Source: DCFW01 sp963790715
GTDB lineage: Bacteria > Bacteroidota > Bacteroidia > Bacteroidales > Bacteroidaceae
Reading direction: 5' to 3'
DNA length: 64,000 bases
NCBI GenBank assembly: GCA_963790715.1
Contig: CAWBPN010000018.1
Coordinates: 682,001-746,000, forward strand
Shown here: positions 8,934 to 17,256 of the stretch, in pieces
Numbering within the stretch: position 1 is the first letter of the stretch
Layout of the letters: every line of letters begins with the position of its first letter
Program-made: the position numbers and the translations under genes
Notes under the pieces: model-generated
Told to the model about the DNA's origin: nothing
Database searches by the model: none
What the model saw: only the letters and a program-made list of their open reading frames with translations

Positions 8934-9382
8934 ATCAAAAAGTAAAATATTATCTGAGTATACTACTGCTTTTAGCCTCGATGAGTGCTTTTGCGCAAAA
9001 CGGTTTATACACCGAAGACATTTTTCAGCACTACGGCAAACGTCATGGCTCTACTATGGTACAACTATCGGCCGACGTACTAAAGGCTTACGATGTGACG
9101 TTATACAAAAGTCTTTCTTTCCACCCCGAAGCGTCAGGCCCATACGGATGGTCATGGATTATAGCCTGTATCGACCAGGACAAACGCCGGGCAAGAAAGA
9201 TTAAGGAAACAATGCTTGACGGCAGTCTCGAATCGGGATACTATCAACTTCCACAAGCACGAAAAGGCACAAATCGCTTTATCCTGTTTAAAGTGAACGG
9301 TAAAAAGAAAGCCACACTCATATATATCGAAGGCACGCTCAATTCAGCCGAACTGGTATCTATGTTATTTTCAAAGAAATAA
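8930..9382 (+). CDS. small secreted protein of the sigma-factor operon (possibly DUF6108)
   Basis: The 150-residue product has a clear signal peptide (MNQKVKYYLSILLLLASMSA, cleaved near FAQ). The mature part starts with NGLYTEDIFQHYGKRHGST and ends with ATLIYIEGTLNSAELVSMLF, a pattern I loosely associate with DUF6108 proteins encoded beside ECF sigma factors; the family name is uncertain. No catalytic motif is visible. The overlap with the anti-sigma gene (4 bp) and the 15-bp gap to the barrel gene make it part of the same operon, perhaps a periplasmic sensor or partner of the system. Confidence 0.55.
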   Translation: MNQKVKYYLSILLLLASMSAFAQNGLYTEDIFQHYGKRHGSTMVQLSADVLKAYDVTLYKSLSFHPEASGPYGWSWIIACIDQDKRRARKIKETMLDGSLESGYYQLPQARKGTNRFILFKVNGKKKATLIYIEGTLNSAELVSMLFSKK

Positions 9383-9397
9383 ATAATAAGTAATAAT

Positions 9398-10288
9398 ATG
9401 AAAAGTCAATTAGTTATTTTATCGTTAGCCTTGCTACCTATAGTTGGAGCAGCGCAAGACAAAGGCACGAATGCATCATCACCGACCGATACAACTGTTA
9501 TCATCAAAGGTCGCAAGTATGTAATCAAGGAAGCCGACAAGACTCTTAACATCAAAGTTTACGGTAAGACTCAAAACGGAGACACCATTAACGACGACAA
9601 AGTGTATGAAGCTACTTACAATGATGAACAAACAACAGAGCGCAGATTTGAATTCACAATGCCTTTTCAGAAGAAGAAATACTACAGGTCGAATAATACG
9701 ATAAAGATAGGCAATGCCATATATTTCGGTTTTACCCAATTGAACGACGGTCTCGGGTTGAAAGGGTCAAATGCAGTAGACTTAAATTCATTAAGATCAT
9801 GGGAAATAGGCGTTGACCTTACAAGTTACACATATCAGATCGACCATTACGGTCACTGGGGCTTGACAACGGGAGTTACATGGGGTTATCGCTCTTTTCG
9901 ATTAGAAGGTGACAACGTATTCCTGTCGAACAATAATATAACCGACATCGAACAAAATGCCAATTATTCACAAGGACGTTTACGTTATAACTTCTTCCGC
10001 GTACCTGTCACTGTCAATTGGCAATCGAGATTCGGACGCCGCCTTTGCGTTATAGCAGGCTTGGAACCCGAAATACGCTTCTCGGTAAAGTCAAAAGCAA
10101 AAATAAATGGTAAAGAACATACGATAGGATCGGATTTAAATGCTAATCCGGTAGGAATTAATGCGATTGTGCAAGTACGTTACGGAGATATAGGCGTCTA
10201 TGTTCGTAGTGCCATAACACAATTGTTTGAGAACGACAAAGGTCCGAAAATGTATCCGGCTTCTTTAGGTTTTACGTGGTTCTGGTAA
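9398..10288 (+). CDS. predicted outer-membrane beta-barrel protein
   Basis: This 296-residue protein starts with a signal peptide (MKSQLVILSLALLPIVGAAQ). After a polar N-terminal part the sequence alternates polar and hydrophobic residues in strands such as WEIGVDLTSYTYQ, WGLTTGVTWGYRSF, GRLRYNFFRVPVTVNWQ and RRLCVIAGLEPEIRF. It ends in an aromatic residue (ASLGFTWFW), as expected for a small eight- to ten-strand outer-membrane barrel of the PorT/outer_membrane_beta-brl type. It is the last gene of the sigma-factor operon and could be either a target or the surface component of this envelope-sensing unit. Substrate and function are unknown. Confidence 0.65.
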   Translation: MKSQLVILSLALLPIVGAAQDKGTNASSPTDTTVIIKGRKYVIKEADKTLNIKVYGKTQNGDTINDDKVYEATYNDEQTTERRFEFTMPFQKKKYYRSNNTIKIGNAIYFGFTQLNDGLGLKGSNAVDLNSLRSWEIGVDLTSYTYQIDHYGHWGLTTGVTWGYRSFRLEGDNVFLSNNNITDIEQNANYSQGRLRYNFFRVPVTVNWQSRFGRRLCVIAGLEPEIRFSVKSKAKINGKEHTIGSDLNANPVGINAIVQVRYGDIGVYVRSAITQLFENDKGPKMYPASLGFTWFW

Positions 10289-10346
10289 CCGCTTACCTAG
10301 TTTCATAATATTGAACATGCTATTCATGTTTCAGAATAGCTGTATT

Positions 10347-10383
10347 CATCGGCGTTTCCGGCTGTAAGCCTGAAGCGCCGATG
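10347..10383 (+). terminator. hairpin after the barrel gene, likely terminator
   Basis: CATCGGCG (10347-10354) pairs with CGCCGATG (10376-10383), with further pairing inside (TCCGGCT with AAGCCTGA, imperfect). It lies 59 bp after the stop of the barrel gene. There is no T-run after it, so it may work as a transcript-end stabiliser or with help of Rho. The remaining sequence up to 10523 shows no gene. Confidence 0.45.
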
Positions 10384-10523
10384 TGTTCAGACGGAAATTG
10401 GCGTATCTCCTAAAAACGGTTGACCGACGTCCGTAAACTAATATATTTATTTACTTGCTCATTAGTGACGATTGTTTTCTATTGAGAATGCTTTTCTTAT
10501 AAACCATGAGCACCATTAATTAT

Positions 10524-10730
10524 CAGCATGTTAAGTGTATCTATTCAGCATGTATTGTATTTATTACAGCTGTGAAAAGATGTTTTTACAGCTGCAAAAA
10601 GATGATTTCACAGCTATAAAAACATCTTTTCACAGCTGTAATAAATAGCGTACATGACGGTGTTGCACGGTAAACACGCTGATGTTTCATGGCAAATACG
10701 CTTAACTTTCTAGCAAATCATGCTGAAAGC
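10524..10730. repeat. degenerate tandem array of 21-22 bp units
   Basis: Anchor words recur at almost constant spacing. CAGCATG is at 10524 and 10546, CAGCTG or CAGCTA at 10567, 10589, 10611 and 10633, and ACGCT or ATGCT at 10676, 10698 and 10720. The steps are 22, 21, 22, 22, 22, then (after a gap of two periods) 22 and 22. Unit bodies differ but reuse a small set of words (GAAAAGATG, CATCTTTTC, GGCAAAT, GTAAACA). It fills most of the intergenic space before the xylan regulator. No reading frame crosses it, and I know no named element of this form. Confidence 0.6.
10558..10647. repeat. 90-bp near-perfect inverted repeat inside the array
   Basis: The left arm (10558-10588) and right arm (10617-10647) are perfectly complementary over 31 bp. 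After one mismatch a further 5 bp pair (AGCTG with CAGCT), leaving about 16 bases unpaired in the middle. The arms carry TATTTATTACAGCTGTG and its complement. As RNA or single-stranded DNA it would form a very stable hairpin. There is no T-run on either side, so a simple terminator is not indicated. Confidence 0.85.
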
Positions 10731-10874
10731 CTTTTCAAATCCAAGTATATAACGAATTATTATTGTGTGGTTACATGGCTTCAAATCCTGAATACCTACG
10801 AATAAAAAGAATACATATTCAGCCGTTAGAACTATTTAAAGAAACAATAAATTATATGATGTTGAATAAAGTTG

Positions 10875-10882
10875 TATATTTG
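10875..10882 (+). promoter_or_regulatory. -7 box for the xylan hybrid regulator
   Basis: TATATTTG matches TAnnTTTG. Transcription would begin near 10890, so the in-frame ATG at 10872 would lie upstream of the transcript; this favours the ATG at 10914 as the real start. No TTTG is seen at the -33 distance. Confidence 0.5.
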
Positions 10883-10913
10883 TATTACATTAAAAGTAAT
10901 ACGAAAAGATACT

Positions 10914-13900
10914 ATGAGCAGGAAATTACTATTCTTTGTTACCATATTTTGTTTATCTACGGTTTGTCAGGCGCAACCAGGAAAACTTTTTACTGTTGAT
11001 CATGACTTACCATGCAGCATGATTAATCATGTCTATCAAGACCATAAGGGTAACATTTGGATAGCTACAGAAAATGGGCTTAGTCGCTATGACGGGGCAA
11101 AATTCTCAACATATAAACTTAGTAACGGGCAAAATAATATACTTTCATTGTACGAAAGCAATAATAATTTATTCGTAGGGTTTAATGGAGGATTACAGTC
11201 ATACGATTTTGCTACGGATTCATTTACTAAAATACCACTGAGGAACAATGGGCATGCTTATACAGGAGGAATAAATTGTATTGGTTCGTATAATGACCAC
11301 CAGCTACTGATAGGAACCAGCGGTAACGGATTATTTTTGTTAAATCTAAATAAGAGACCTCTCACTGCATATCAACTTAATTGGCCGATGTACTACATTA
11401 ATTGTATGATGAGAGATTTGTCAAAAAACATCTGGATATCCACAAACGACAAAGGATTGATAAAATTCAGCGGACACTATCGCAAATCATATTTTTTTAA
11501 CGGCAGGGCTGCAATTCATAGTGTGTCATCTATCATACAAGACCATTCAGGACGTATATACATAGGCACTCTTGATGCAGGAATGTTTATTTACAATCCG
11601 ACAAAAGACAACTTTACTCAAATATCCGGAACTGAAAACTTTTCGATACGCGACTTATGTGTTGTTTCCAACGACAAGATATTAATTGCTACCGACAGTC
11701 GTGGGGTAAAAAGTTACTTACCCAATCAGAATCAAGTTGTAGACGAAAATTACAATGTGTTCCAGTTTGATTTTACAAAATCTAAAATACATTCTATAAT
11801 TAAAGACAACGCAGGTAATCTTTGGTTAGGTGTTTATCAAAAAGGATTACTGTTCATACCTAATTTCATCAGTCCTTTTCAATATATCGGATATAGATCT
11901 CCAAATAATAATTTTATCGGTTCATGCTGTATTACTGCGCTATGCAAGGACAATGACGGTTCATTATGGGTAGGCACCGATAATGATGGCATATACGGCG
12001 TTGATAAACAAGGACATTTTAAAGTGCATTTTCCTTCCGGGAAAGGCAATATGCCAAATACCGTCATGAGCATTTTTGAAGACTCAAACCATAATATGTG
12101 GATTGGTTCATATATGGAAGGCTTATTCAAATTTAATAAGACCACCGGAATCTGCACAAAAGTTGCACTACCAAGCGCTATAAACGAAACTGATAAAAAT
12201 ATTTATGGTATAACAGAAGATTCTCAAAAGAATCTGTATGTAGGAACGATGGGTGAAGGGTTATTTATTATTAATTTGAAGACAAATCAGATAATAACTC
12301 AGGTCTTGGATAACACAAGAAATACCAGCGATAAACAAAATTCACTCAGCAACAGATGGATAAACAGCCTAATGATTTCGCATGATAACAAAATATATAT
12401 CGGCACATTTCAAGGATTAGGATGTTATGATGTCAACAAAAAGAGTTTCATTTCCACCTTCAAAAAAAATCACATCATAAATTCCATTATATATACGACT
12501 TATGAAGATATAAAGCATAATATTTGGGCAGGTGCTTCCGATGGAATGTACTGCATTGAATACAAAAGCCACAAAATAACACATTATACAATTAACAGCG
12601 GACTGCCGAACAATATTGTTTATGGCATTACGGGTAATAATAACGGGTTATGGATTAGTACGGCATACGGTATTTCCAACTATAATTTCAATAATCGGAA
12701 ATTTACCAATTACTATTCCGATGACGGATTGCAAGGCAATGAATTCAGCAGAAATGCAGCCATAACGGATAAGTCAGGAGATATCTATTTAGGTGGTATT
12801 AACGGCATAACATACTTTAATCCTGATAAAATACAAATTCCTATCAAGAAGTTGGGACTTCGCCTTACTGCATTCTACATTCATGACAAGGCAGTGAACA
12901 AAGGCATGAAATCAGGTTTTTTCAATATCATAAATACCGACGTAAGCGATGCTGATAAGTTCCATCTCTGTTACGACGACAATTCTTTCAGCTTGGAATT
13001 CTCCACTACGGAATTTAGCAACCCTGAACGAATTACTTATATGTATTCTATTGATAAAGATAAATGGATTACGCTTCAACCGGGCAATAACCGTATATCA
13101 TTCAGCAACCTGGCACCCGGAACATATCATTTTGCCGTGCGCGCAAAAGAATATGAGGTATACTCTAACATCAAAACATTTACTGTAATAATAGCCCACC
13201 CATGGTATTCAAGTATTTGGGCTAATATTATTTACCTGATACTAATCATATTAATCATACGCTTTACAATCAAAGAACTAAAACGCCGATATGCTGTTCG
13301 ACAACAACTTACAAAAGAACGCCAGGAGCAACAAATCAGCGAAGCCAAATTACAGTTCTTTATAAATATATCTCATGATATACGCACGCCGATGACGCTT
13401 GTTATCAGTCCTTTGCAAAAGCTGTTGGATACAGACAAAGACAAAGAACGCAGTAAATCATACAGAATTATCTATCGCAACGCACAACGCATCCTAAATC
13501 TTATTAACCAATTAATGGATGTAAGAAAAATAGACAAGGGACAAATGAATTTGACTTTCAGCGAAACAGACATAGTCGCATTCATAAATGACATATTATC
13601 CATATTTGAATATCAAGCCAAACAACGCAACATAAACATTTCCTTGAATACAAATTCCGATAAACTCATGGTATGGATTGATTCAAAGAATTTCGATAAA
13701 ATAATGATGAACCTGCTTTCAAATGCCTTTAAGTTCACACCGGACGGAGGACACATTGACGTTACGATTCAGAAAGGAGAAACAGATTATCAAGTTATAG
13801 TATCAGACGACGGTATACCTATCGAAGAAGACAAATTGGAACAGATATTCAATCGCTTCTATCAGATAAAAAATAGTCCTAATCATGCACAAATGGGTAC

Positions 13901-14900
13901 CGGCATAGGTCTGGACTTAACACGCTCATTAGTATATTTACATCACGGTTCAATTAAAGCTGTAAATAACGAAGAGGGAAAAGGTTGCCGATTTATAGTA
14001 ACCATGCCATTAGGAAACGCACATCTGAAACCAGAAGAAATGGAAACTGAAAAAACAGACATAATAGAACATGCTAGTAGTGTTCCCCCTATTATAAGTA
14101 TCGATGATGACGAAGAATCCATAGGTCATTCAAAGACTAAATACAGGGTTTTTGTAGTTGAAGATGATGAAGAGATCCGTAAATATCTTGAGGAAGAATT
14201 AAGCAACATTTATCATGTAAGCACATACAACAATGGCAAAGACGCTTTAAACGCCATCCTAACCAAGGCACCGGATTTGGTAATCAGTGATGTGATGATG
14301 CCTGAAATGGACGGTATCACATTGTGCCGGAAGATTAAACGAAACATTAATATAAACTACATTCCTGTTATATTGCTCACTGCAAAGACCCGCGAAGAAG
14401 ATAATATCGAGGGTCTGTCGGTAGGAGCTGACAGTTACATAACCAAACCTTTTAATATTGAATTTGTAAAAAAAGCAATAGCCAATTTAATTAAGGGTCG
14501 TGAAGCTCTAAAGACAGCTTTTTCTGGTATGCAACTGCAGGAAGACAAGACAAGCAAAATAAAGATAAAGACTCCGGACGAGAAACTACTTGATAAAGTT
14601 ATGAGTATTATCAACAAAAACATTAGTGATCCTGATTTTGACGTTGAAATATTGGCTGACCAAGTAGGTATAAGCCGTGTCCATTTGCATCGTAAACTTA
14701 AGGAATTGACAAACCAAACGACGCGTGATTTCATTCGCAATATTAGATTACAAAAGGCGTCTCAATTACTTGAAACCCCGGGACAGGACATATCGGAAGT
14801 TGCACGTACAGTTGGTTTTTCAAGTATCACTTATTTTTCTACTGCATTCAAGGCTTTATATGGTGTACCACCTACCGAATACTCCGCAAAGAAAAAATAA
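10914..14900 (+). CDS. hybrid two-component system regulator (sensor kinase-response regulator-AraC), xylan locus
   Basis: This 1328-residue protein joins a periplasmic sensor to a DNA-binding output. After the signal peptide (MSRKLLFFVTIFCLSTVCQA) come two seven-bladed propeller domains with repeats of the type GNIWIATENGLSRYD (about residues 25-675) and a Y_Y_Y domain (about 680-758). One membrane helix (762-784) leads to a HisKA domain with INISHDIRTPMT (near 819), a HATPase domain (about 922-1030), a receiver domain with the phosphorylatable Asp in VISDVMMPEMDG (about 1125) and an AraC-type HTH (about 1222-1327). The start at 10914 was chosen because the signal peptide begins there and a -7 box covers the earlier ATG. 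It faces the XUS operons and is the likely regulator that senses xylo-oligosaccharides. Confidence 0.92.
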   Translation: MSRKLLFFVTIFCLSTVCQAQPGKLFTVDHDLPCSMINHVYQDHKGNIWIATENGLSRYDGAKFSTYKLSNGQNNILSLYESNNNLFVGFNGGLQSYDFATDSFTKIPLRNNGHAYTGGINCIGSYNDHQLLIGTSGNGLFLLNLNKRPLTAYQLNWPMYYINCMMRDLSKNIWISTNDKGLIKFSGHYRKSYFFNGRAAIHSVSSIIQDHSGRIYIGTLDAGMFIYNPTKDNFTQISGTENFSIRDLCVVSNDKILIATDSRGVKSYLPNQNQVVDENYNVFQFDFTKSKIHSIIKDNAGNLWLGVYQKGLLFIPNFISPFQYIGYRSPNNNFIGSCCITALCKDNDGSLWVGTDNDGIYGVDKQGHFKVHFPSGKGNMPNTVMSIFEDSNHNMWIGSYMEGLFKFNKTTGICTKVALPSAINETDKNIYGITEDSQKNLYVGTMGEGLFIINLKTNQIITQVLDNTRNTSDKQNSLSNRWINSLMISHDNKIYIGTFQGLGCYDVNKKSFISTFKKNHIINSIIYTTYEDIKHNIWAGASDGMYCIEYKSHKITHYTINSGLPNNIVYGITGNNNGLWISTAYGISNYNFNNRKFTNYYSDDGLQGNEFSRNAAITDKSGDIYLGGINGITYFNPDKIQIPIKKLGLRLTAFYIHDKAVNKGMKSGFFNIINTDVSDADKFHLCYDDNSFSLEFSTTEFSNPERITYMYSIDKDKWITLQPGNNRISFSNLAPGTYHFAVRAKEYEVYSNIKTFTVIIAHPWYSSIWANIIYLILIILIIRFTIKELKRRYAVRQQLTKERQEQQISEAKLQFFINISHDIRTPMTLVISPLQKLLDTDKDKERSKSYRIIYRNAQRILNLINQLMDVRKIDKGQMNLTFSETDIVAFINDILSIFEYQAKQRNINISLNTNSDKLMVWIDSKNFDKIMMNLLSNAFKFTPDGGHIDVTIQKGETDYQVIVSDDGIPIEEDKLEQIFNRFYQIKNSPNHAQMGTGIGLDLTRSLVYLHHGSIKAVNNEEGKGCRFIVTMPLGNAHLKPEEMETEKTDIIEHASSVPPIISIDDDEESIGHSKTKYRVFVVEDDEEIRKYLEEELSNIYHVSTYNNGKDALNAILTKAPDLVISDVMMPEMDGITLCRKIKRNININYIPVILLTAKTREEDNIEGLSVGADSYITKPFNIEFVKKAIANLIKGREALKTAFSGMQLQEDKTSKIKIKTPDEKLLDKVMSIINKNISDPDFDVEILADQVGISRVHLHRKLKELTNQTTRDFIRNIRLQKASQLLETPGQDISEVARTVGFSSITYFSTAFKALYGVPPTEYSAKKK

Positions 14901-14901
14901 A

Positions 14902-14933
14902 ATTAAGGGCATTCCCAAAAGGGTGCCCTTAAT
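14902..14933. terminator. bidirectional terminator between converging operons
   Basis: ATTAAGGGC (14902-14910) pairs with GCCCTTAAT (14925-14933), with CCC/GGG pairing inside. It sits between the hybrid regulator (plus) and the lipoprotein gene (minus). On the minus strand a T-rich tail (TTTTATTTTTTC) follows; on the plus strand the tail is weak. Confidence 0.7.
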
Positions 14934-14996
14934 CAACAATCCATTTCATAAAGATTTAAGAACTAATATCTGATTAAAACAATGCTATATCCTAAT

Positions 14997-15806
14997 TTAA
15001 TGAACTCGCGCCTTGCAGCAAAAACTTTTCCATGCAACAGATGTTGAACTTGCGGCTATACGTGCTTTTAAATCTATAACCACTGAATCTTTTGATGTTT
15101 CACCGGCTGCAAGATATATAGCTTTCTCCAAATTAAATCCGAAATAATAAAGATACGGATATGTTTTAGACCAATCATAAGTTGTATTTTGGTACATTTG
15201 GCCCATAGCATGATGACACAACCATACTTTTAGCGTATCATAATCTGAACTTTTAGCTGTAACCAACCCTTGATCAGTATAGCAAACAAGAGTATTATAA
15301 CTTGATACGCCGGGACAATAATCTAATAAAGCCAATAATTGAATATTATTAATATTTCCACCCATTATTGACACTCCATCAACTGACACAAGAGAATCGT
15401 TTGCTGACTTTATGTTACTTAATGAATCATCAACAGCACCTTTCGTGGTATAAATCATTTGGTTGTGATAGTATGTATTTATATCCTTGAAATAACTCAA
15501 TGTTACTTTATAAGAAGAAGACGATGACGGACTGTTGGTTTTAAGATCATAGACTATAAAAGCCAAATGACCGTCATTAGCCGACGTAATCGAATAAGTA
15601 TTTCCATTTGAAACAAACGAAGTCGAAGTCGGAATATATGTATTGCCGCTTACATCAACAAGCGTCACTGATCCGGAATTATAACTAACGGTAACAATTG
15701 CCTGAACGTTAGTTTCCTTGTTTGTGTAATAACTGGAACAGGAATCAAGCGCAATTGCTATTAGGCATAAAGCACTATATAGTAAAAATCCACATCTATT
15801 TTTCAT
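14997..15806 (-). CDS. xylan-locus lipoprotein of unknown function
   Basis: The 269-residue protein begins with a lipoprotein signal (MKNRCGFLLYSALCLIAIAL, Cys about residue 23 in DSCSS). The mature part is rich in Ser, Tyr and Asn. It contains a beta-strand-rich N-terminal region (VQAIVTVSYNSGSVTLVDVS, then NGNTYSITS) that could be an OB-like domain of the NigD type, though the similarity is weak. The C-terminal half has no motif I recognise. It follows the esterase gene by 8 bp, so both belong to one operon. A surface-exposed glycan-binding role is plausible from context only. Confidence 0.5.
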   Translation of the reverse strand: MKNRCGFLLYSALCLIAIALDSCSSYYTNKETNVQAIVTVSYNSGSVTLVDVSGNTYIPTSTSFVSNGNTYSITSANDGHLAFIVYDLKTNSPSSSSSYKVTLSYFKDINTYYHNQMIYTTKGAVDDSLSNIKSANDSLVSVDGVSIMGGNINNIQLLALLDYCPGVSSYNTLVCYTDQGLVTAKSSDYDTLKVWLCHHAMGQMYQNTTYDWSKTYPYLYYFGFNLEKAIYLAAGETSKDSVVIDLKARIAASSTSVAWKSFCCKARVH

Positions 15807-15814
15807 TAATTCAA

Positions 15815-16954
15815 TTATTTAAAAATATGTGGTACAAAATCATTTAAACATCTGCGCCATGTCAACCATTCATGATGTGTACCCGGAGATACATAATCAT
15901 GAACTTTTATTCCTTGTGCCCTGATTGCCGCTATCAACTCTTTTGTTCCCATTGTCTCTTCCGAGCCGTAGCCCAGAAATAGGAAATGGACTTGCTTATT
16001 AAATTTTGCTGCATCCGAGAACACTCCATTATAGCAACTCTTTACATCCAAACCAAATATTGCACCGCTGAAGCCGCCTATGTATGAAAACTTGTCAAGA
16101 TGCGTCAATGTTACATCAAATGTTTGGTGGCCGCCCCATGACAAGCCTGCCATTGCACGATGGTCACGGTCGGTGTATGTACGGAAAGTCTTATCTATCA
16201 TCGGTATCAAATCATTTATTATCACTTTTTCAAATGATAGGCCGTATTGCGACATTGCTGAGTTTCTATCACCTCCTGCTTTAAACGGTGCTTTCACATC
16301 TCCGTTGTCCATCACTACTATCATTGGAACAGCTTTACCCGATGCTATCAGATTATCCATAATATTATACATGAATCCCTGAGTTGACCATCCTGTTTCG
16401 TCCTCGCCCATTCCATGTTGCAAATATAGAACAGGATAACGTTTCGTCAATTTCGTCTCATACTCTGCCGGGGTATAAACCATACAACGGCGGTACTCTT
16501 TTGTCGTCGGTGCATAATATATACATGAACGTACTTGTCCGTGAGCCACTTGTTGCGGACGATAATAATCACCTTCGCTACCTTCGGGTATTTCAATTCC
16601 TCCGGCATAACGGCAGCAACCGAAATATGTTGAGGTTGCAGGATCTACTACCGATACGCCGTCAACTATCATAAAATAATAGTGAAAGCCTACTACCAAA
16701 GGAGATGTTTTGACTGTCCACATTCCTGCGCTGTCTTTCTGCATATCATATTTCTTACTGCATATATCCACCTGCACTTTATTGGCCTGTGGTGCATATA
16801 AACGAAAATACGCACAATGATTAACATCAACTCTCGGGTAATCATTACCCGGTACTGTGGTTGAAGCTACTTGTGTGTCAGGTTCAAAAGTCTGAGAAAA
16901 CATATTGCAGCATAACAATATGAACATTGATAAAAGTAATAATTTCTTTTTCAT
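15815..16954 (-). CDS. CE1 family esterase (feruloyl or acetyl xylan esterase) with N-terminal CBM48-like domain
   Basis: This 379-residue secreted enzyme should remove ferulate or acetate from arabinoxylan. The signal peptide ends near CNMFSQ. An N-terminal immunoglobulin-like/CBM48-type domain (about residues 45-120, AYFRLYAPQANKVQVDICSK) precedes the alpha/beta-hydrolase domain. That domain has YPVLYLQHGMGEDETGW for the oxyanion region, the nucleophile Ser272 in AGLSWGG and the catalytic His in SPGTHHEWLTW. This layout is that of Bacteroidetes xylan-locus feruloyl esterases. The gene is preceded by a decayed esterase-like fragment and by a promoter region sharing a 19-bp element with the XUS operon. 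Confidence 0.88.
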   Translation of the reverse strand: MKKKLLLLSMFILLCCNMFSQTFEPDTQVASTTVPGNDYPRVDVNHCAYFRLYAPQANKVQVDICSKKYDMQKDSAGMWTVKTSPLVVGFHYYFMIVDGVSVVDPATSTYFGCCRYAGGIEIPEGSEGDYYRPQQVAHGQVRSCIYYAPTTKEYRRCMVYTPAEYETKLTKRYPVLYLQHGMGEDETGWSTQGFMYNIMDNLIASGKAVPMIVVMDNGDVKAPFKAGGDRNSAMSQYGLSFEKVIINDLIPMIDKTFRTYTDRDHRAMAGLSWGGHQTFDVTLTHLDKFSYIGGFSGAIFGLDVKSCYNGVFSDAAKFNKQVHFLFLGYGSEETMGTKELIAAIRAQGIKVHDYVSPGTHHEWLTWRRCLNDFVPHIFK

Positions 16955-16987
16955 GATATTCTATAGATTAATAAAGTAAACTTGGTT

Positions 16988-17107
16988 TTATTTTTCATAT
17001 TTGTGTATAAACTTCTCTACATAATCAAGCATCGTAGCCGACCAGAATTTCCCATCTTCATGGCCTGTATCTACGTGGTCATAAAACAGTATAATTGGCA
17101 GTACTTT
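16988..17107 (-). pseudogene. C-terminal remnant of a hydrolase/esterase-like gene
   Basis: Between the esterase gene and its promoter an open stretch of 39 codons ends at TAA (16988-16990). It reads FYDHVDTGHEDGKFWSAT and then MLDYVEKFIHKYEK. The DTGHEDGKFW segment looks like the catalytic-His region and final helix of an alpha/beta hydrolase. Upstream, a plausible continuation (ITDHVSKDKKYCQLYCF) is in another frame, so a frameshift is present, and beyond it the frame is closed. No start codon or N-terminus remains. I infer a deleted hydrolase gene that once headed the esterase operon. Confidence 0.5.
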
Positions 17108-17137
17108 TTATCTTTTGATACATGATCTGTAATTTTA

Positions 17138-17246
17138 CAAAATTATTAATAAAAAACGATATTACCTAATATAAAGATTACATGAACTATTCACCATATT
17201 ACATATTTCTATTTATATGTTACATATTTATTTGATGTTGTTACAC
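17138..17246 (-). promoter_or_regulatory. promoter and periodic operator region of the esterase operon
   Basis: On the minus strand a -7-like box TAATTTTG lies at 17138-17145. Exactly 44 bp upstream of it is TTCACCATATTACATATTT (17190-17208 on the plus strand), identical over 19 bp to the element upstream of the XUS operon. The core TTACA recurs at 17178, 17199, 17220 and 17241, that is every 21 bp or two helical turns; the copies at 17199 and 17220 are identical over 10 bp (TTACATATTT). There is no TTTG -33 box, which fits an activator-dependent promoter. Confidence 0.65.
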
Positions 17247-17256
17247 ACAAATAATA

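Noticed and set aside
10524..10730. Could the periodic array be a CRISPR?
   Set aside because: There is no constant repeat of 24 bp or more with unique spacers; the period is only 22 bp, all parts are degenerate, and no cas gene is nearby.
10872..10913. Upstream ATG as start of the xylan hybrid regulator
   Set aside because: It lies before a -7 box (10875-10882), and the 14 extra residues would sit in front of an already complete signal peptide.
10763..10999. Small plus-strand frame overlapping the start of the hybrid regulator
   Set aside because: It overlaps the signal-peptide coding region in another frame and shows no protein-like features.
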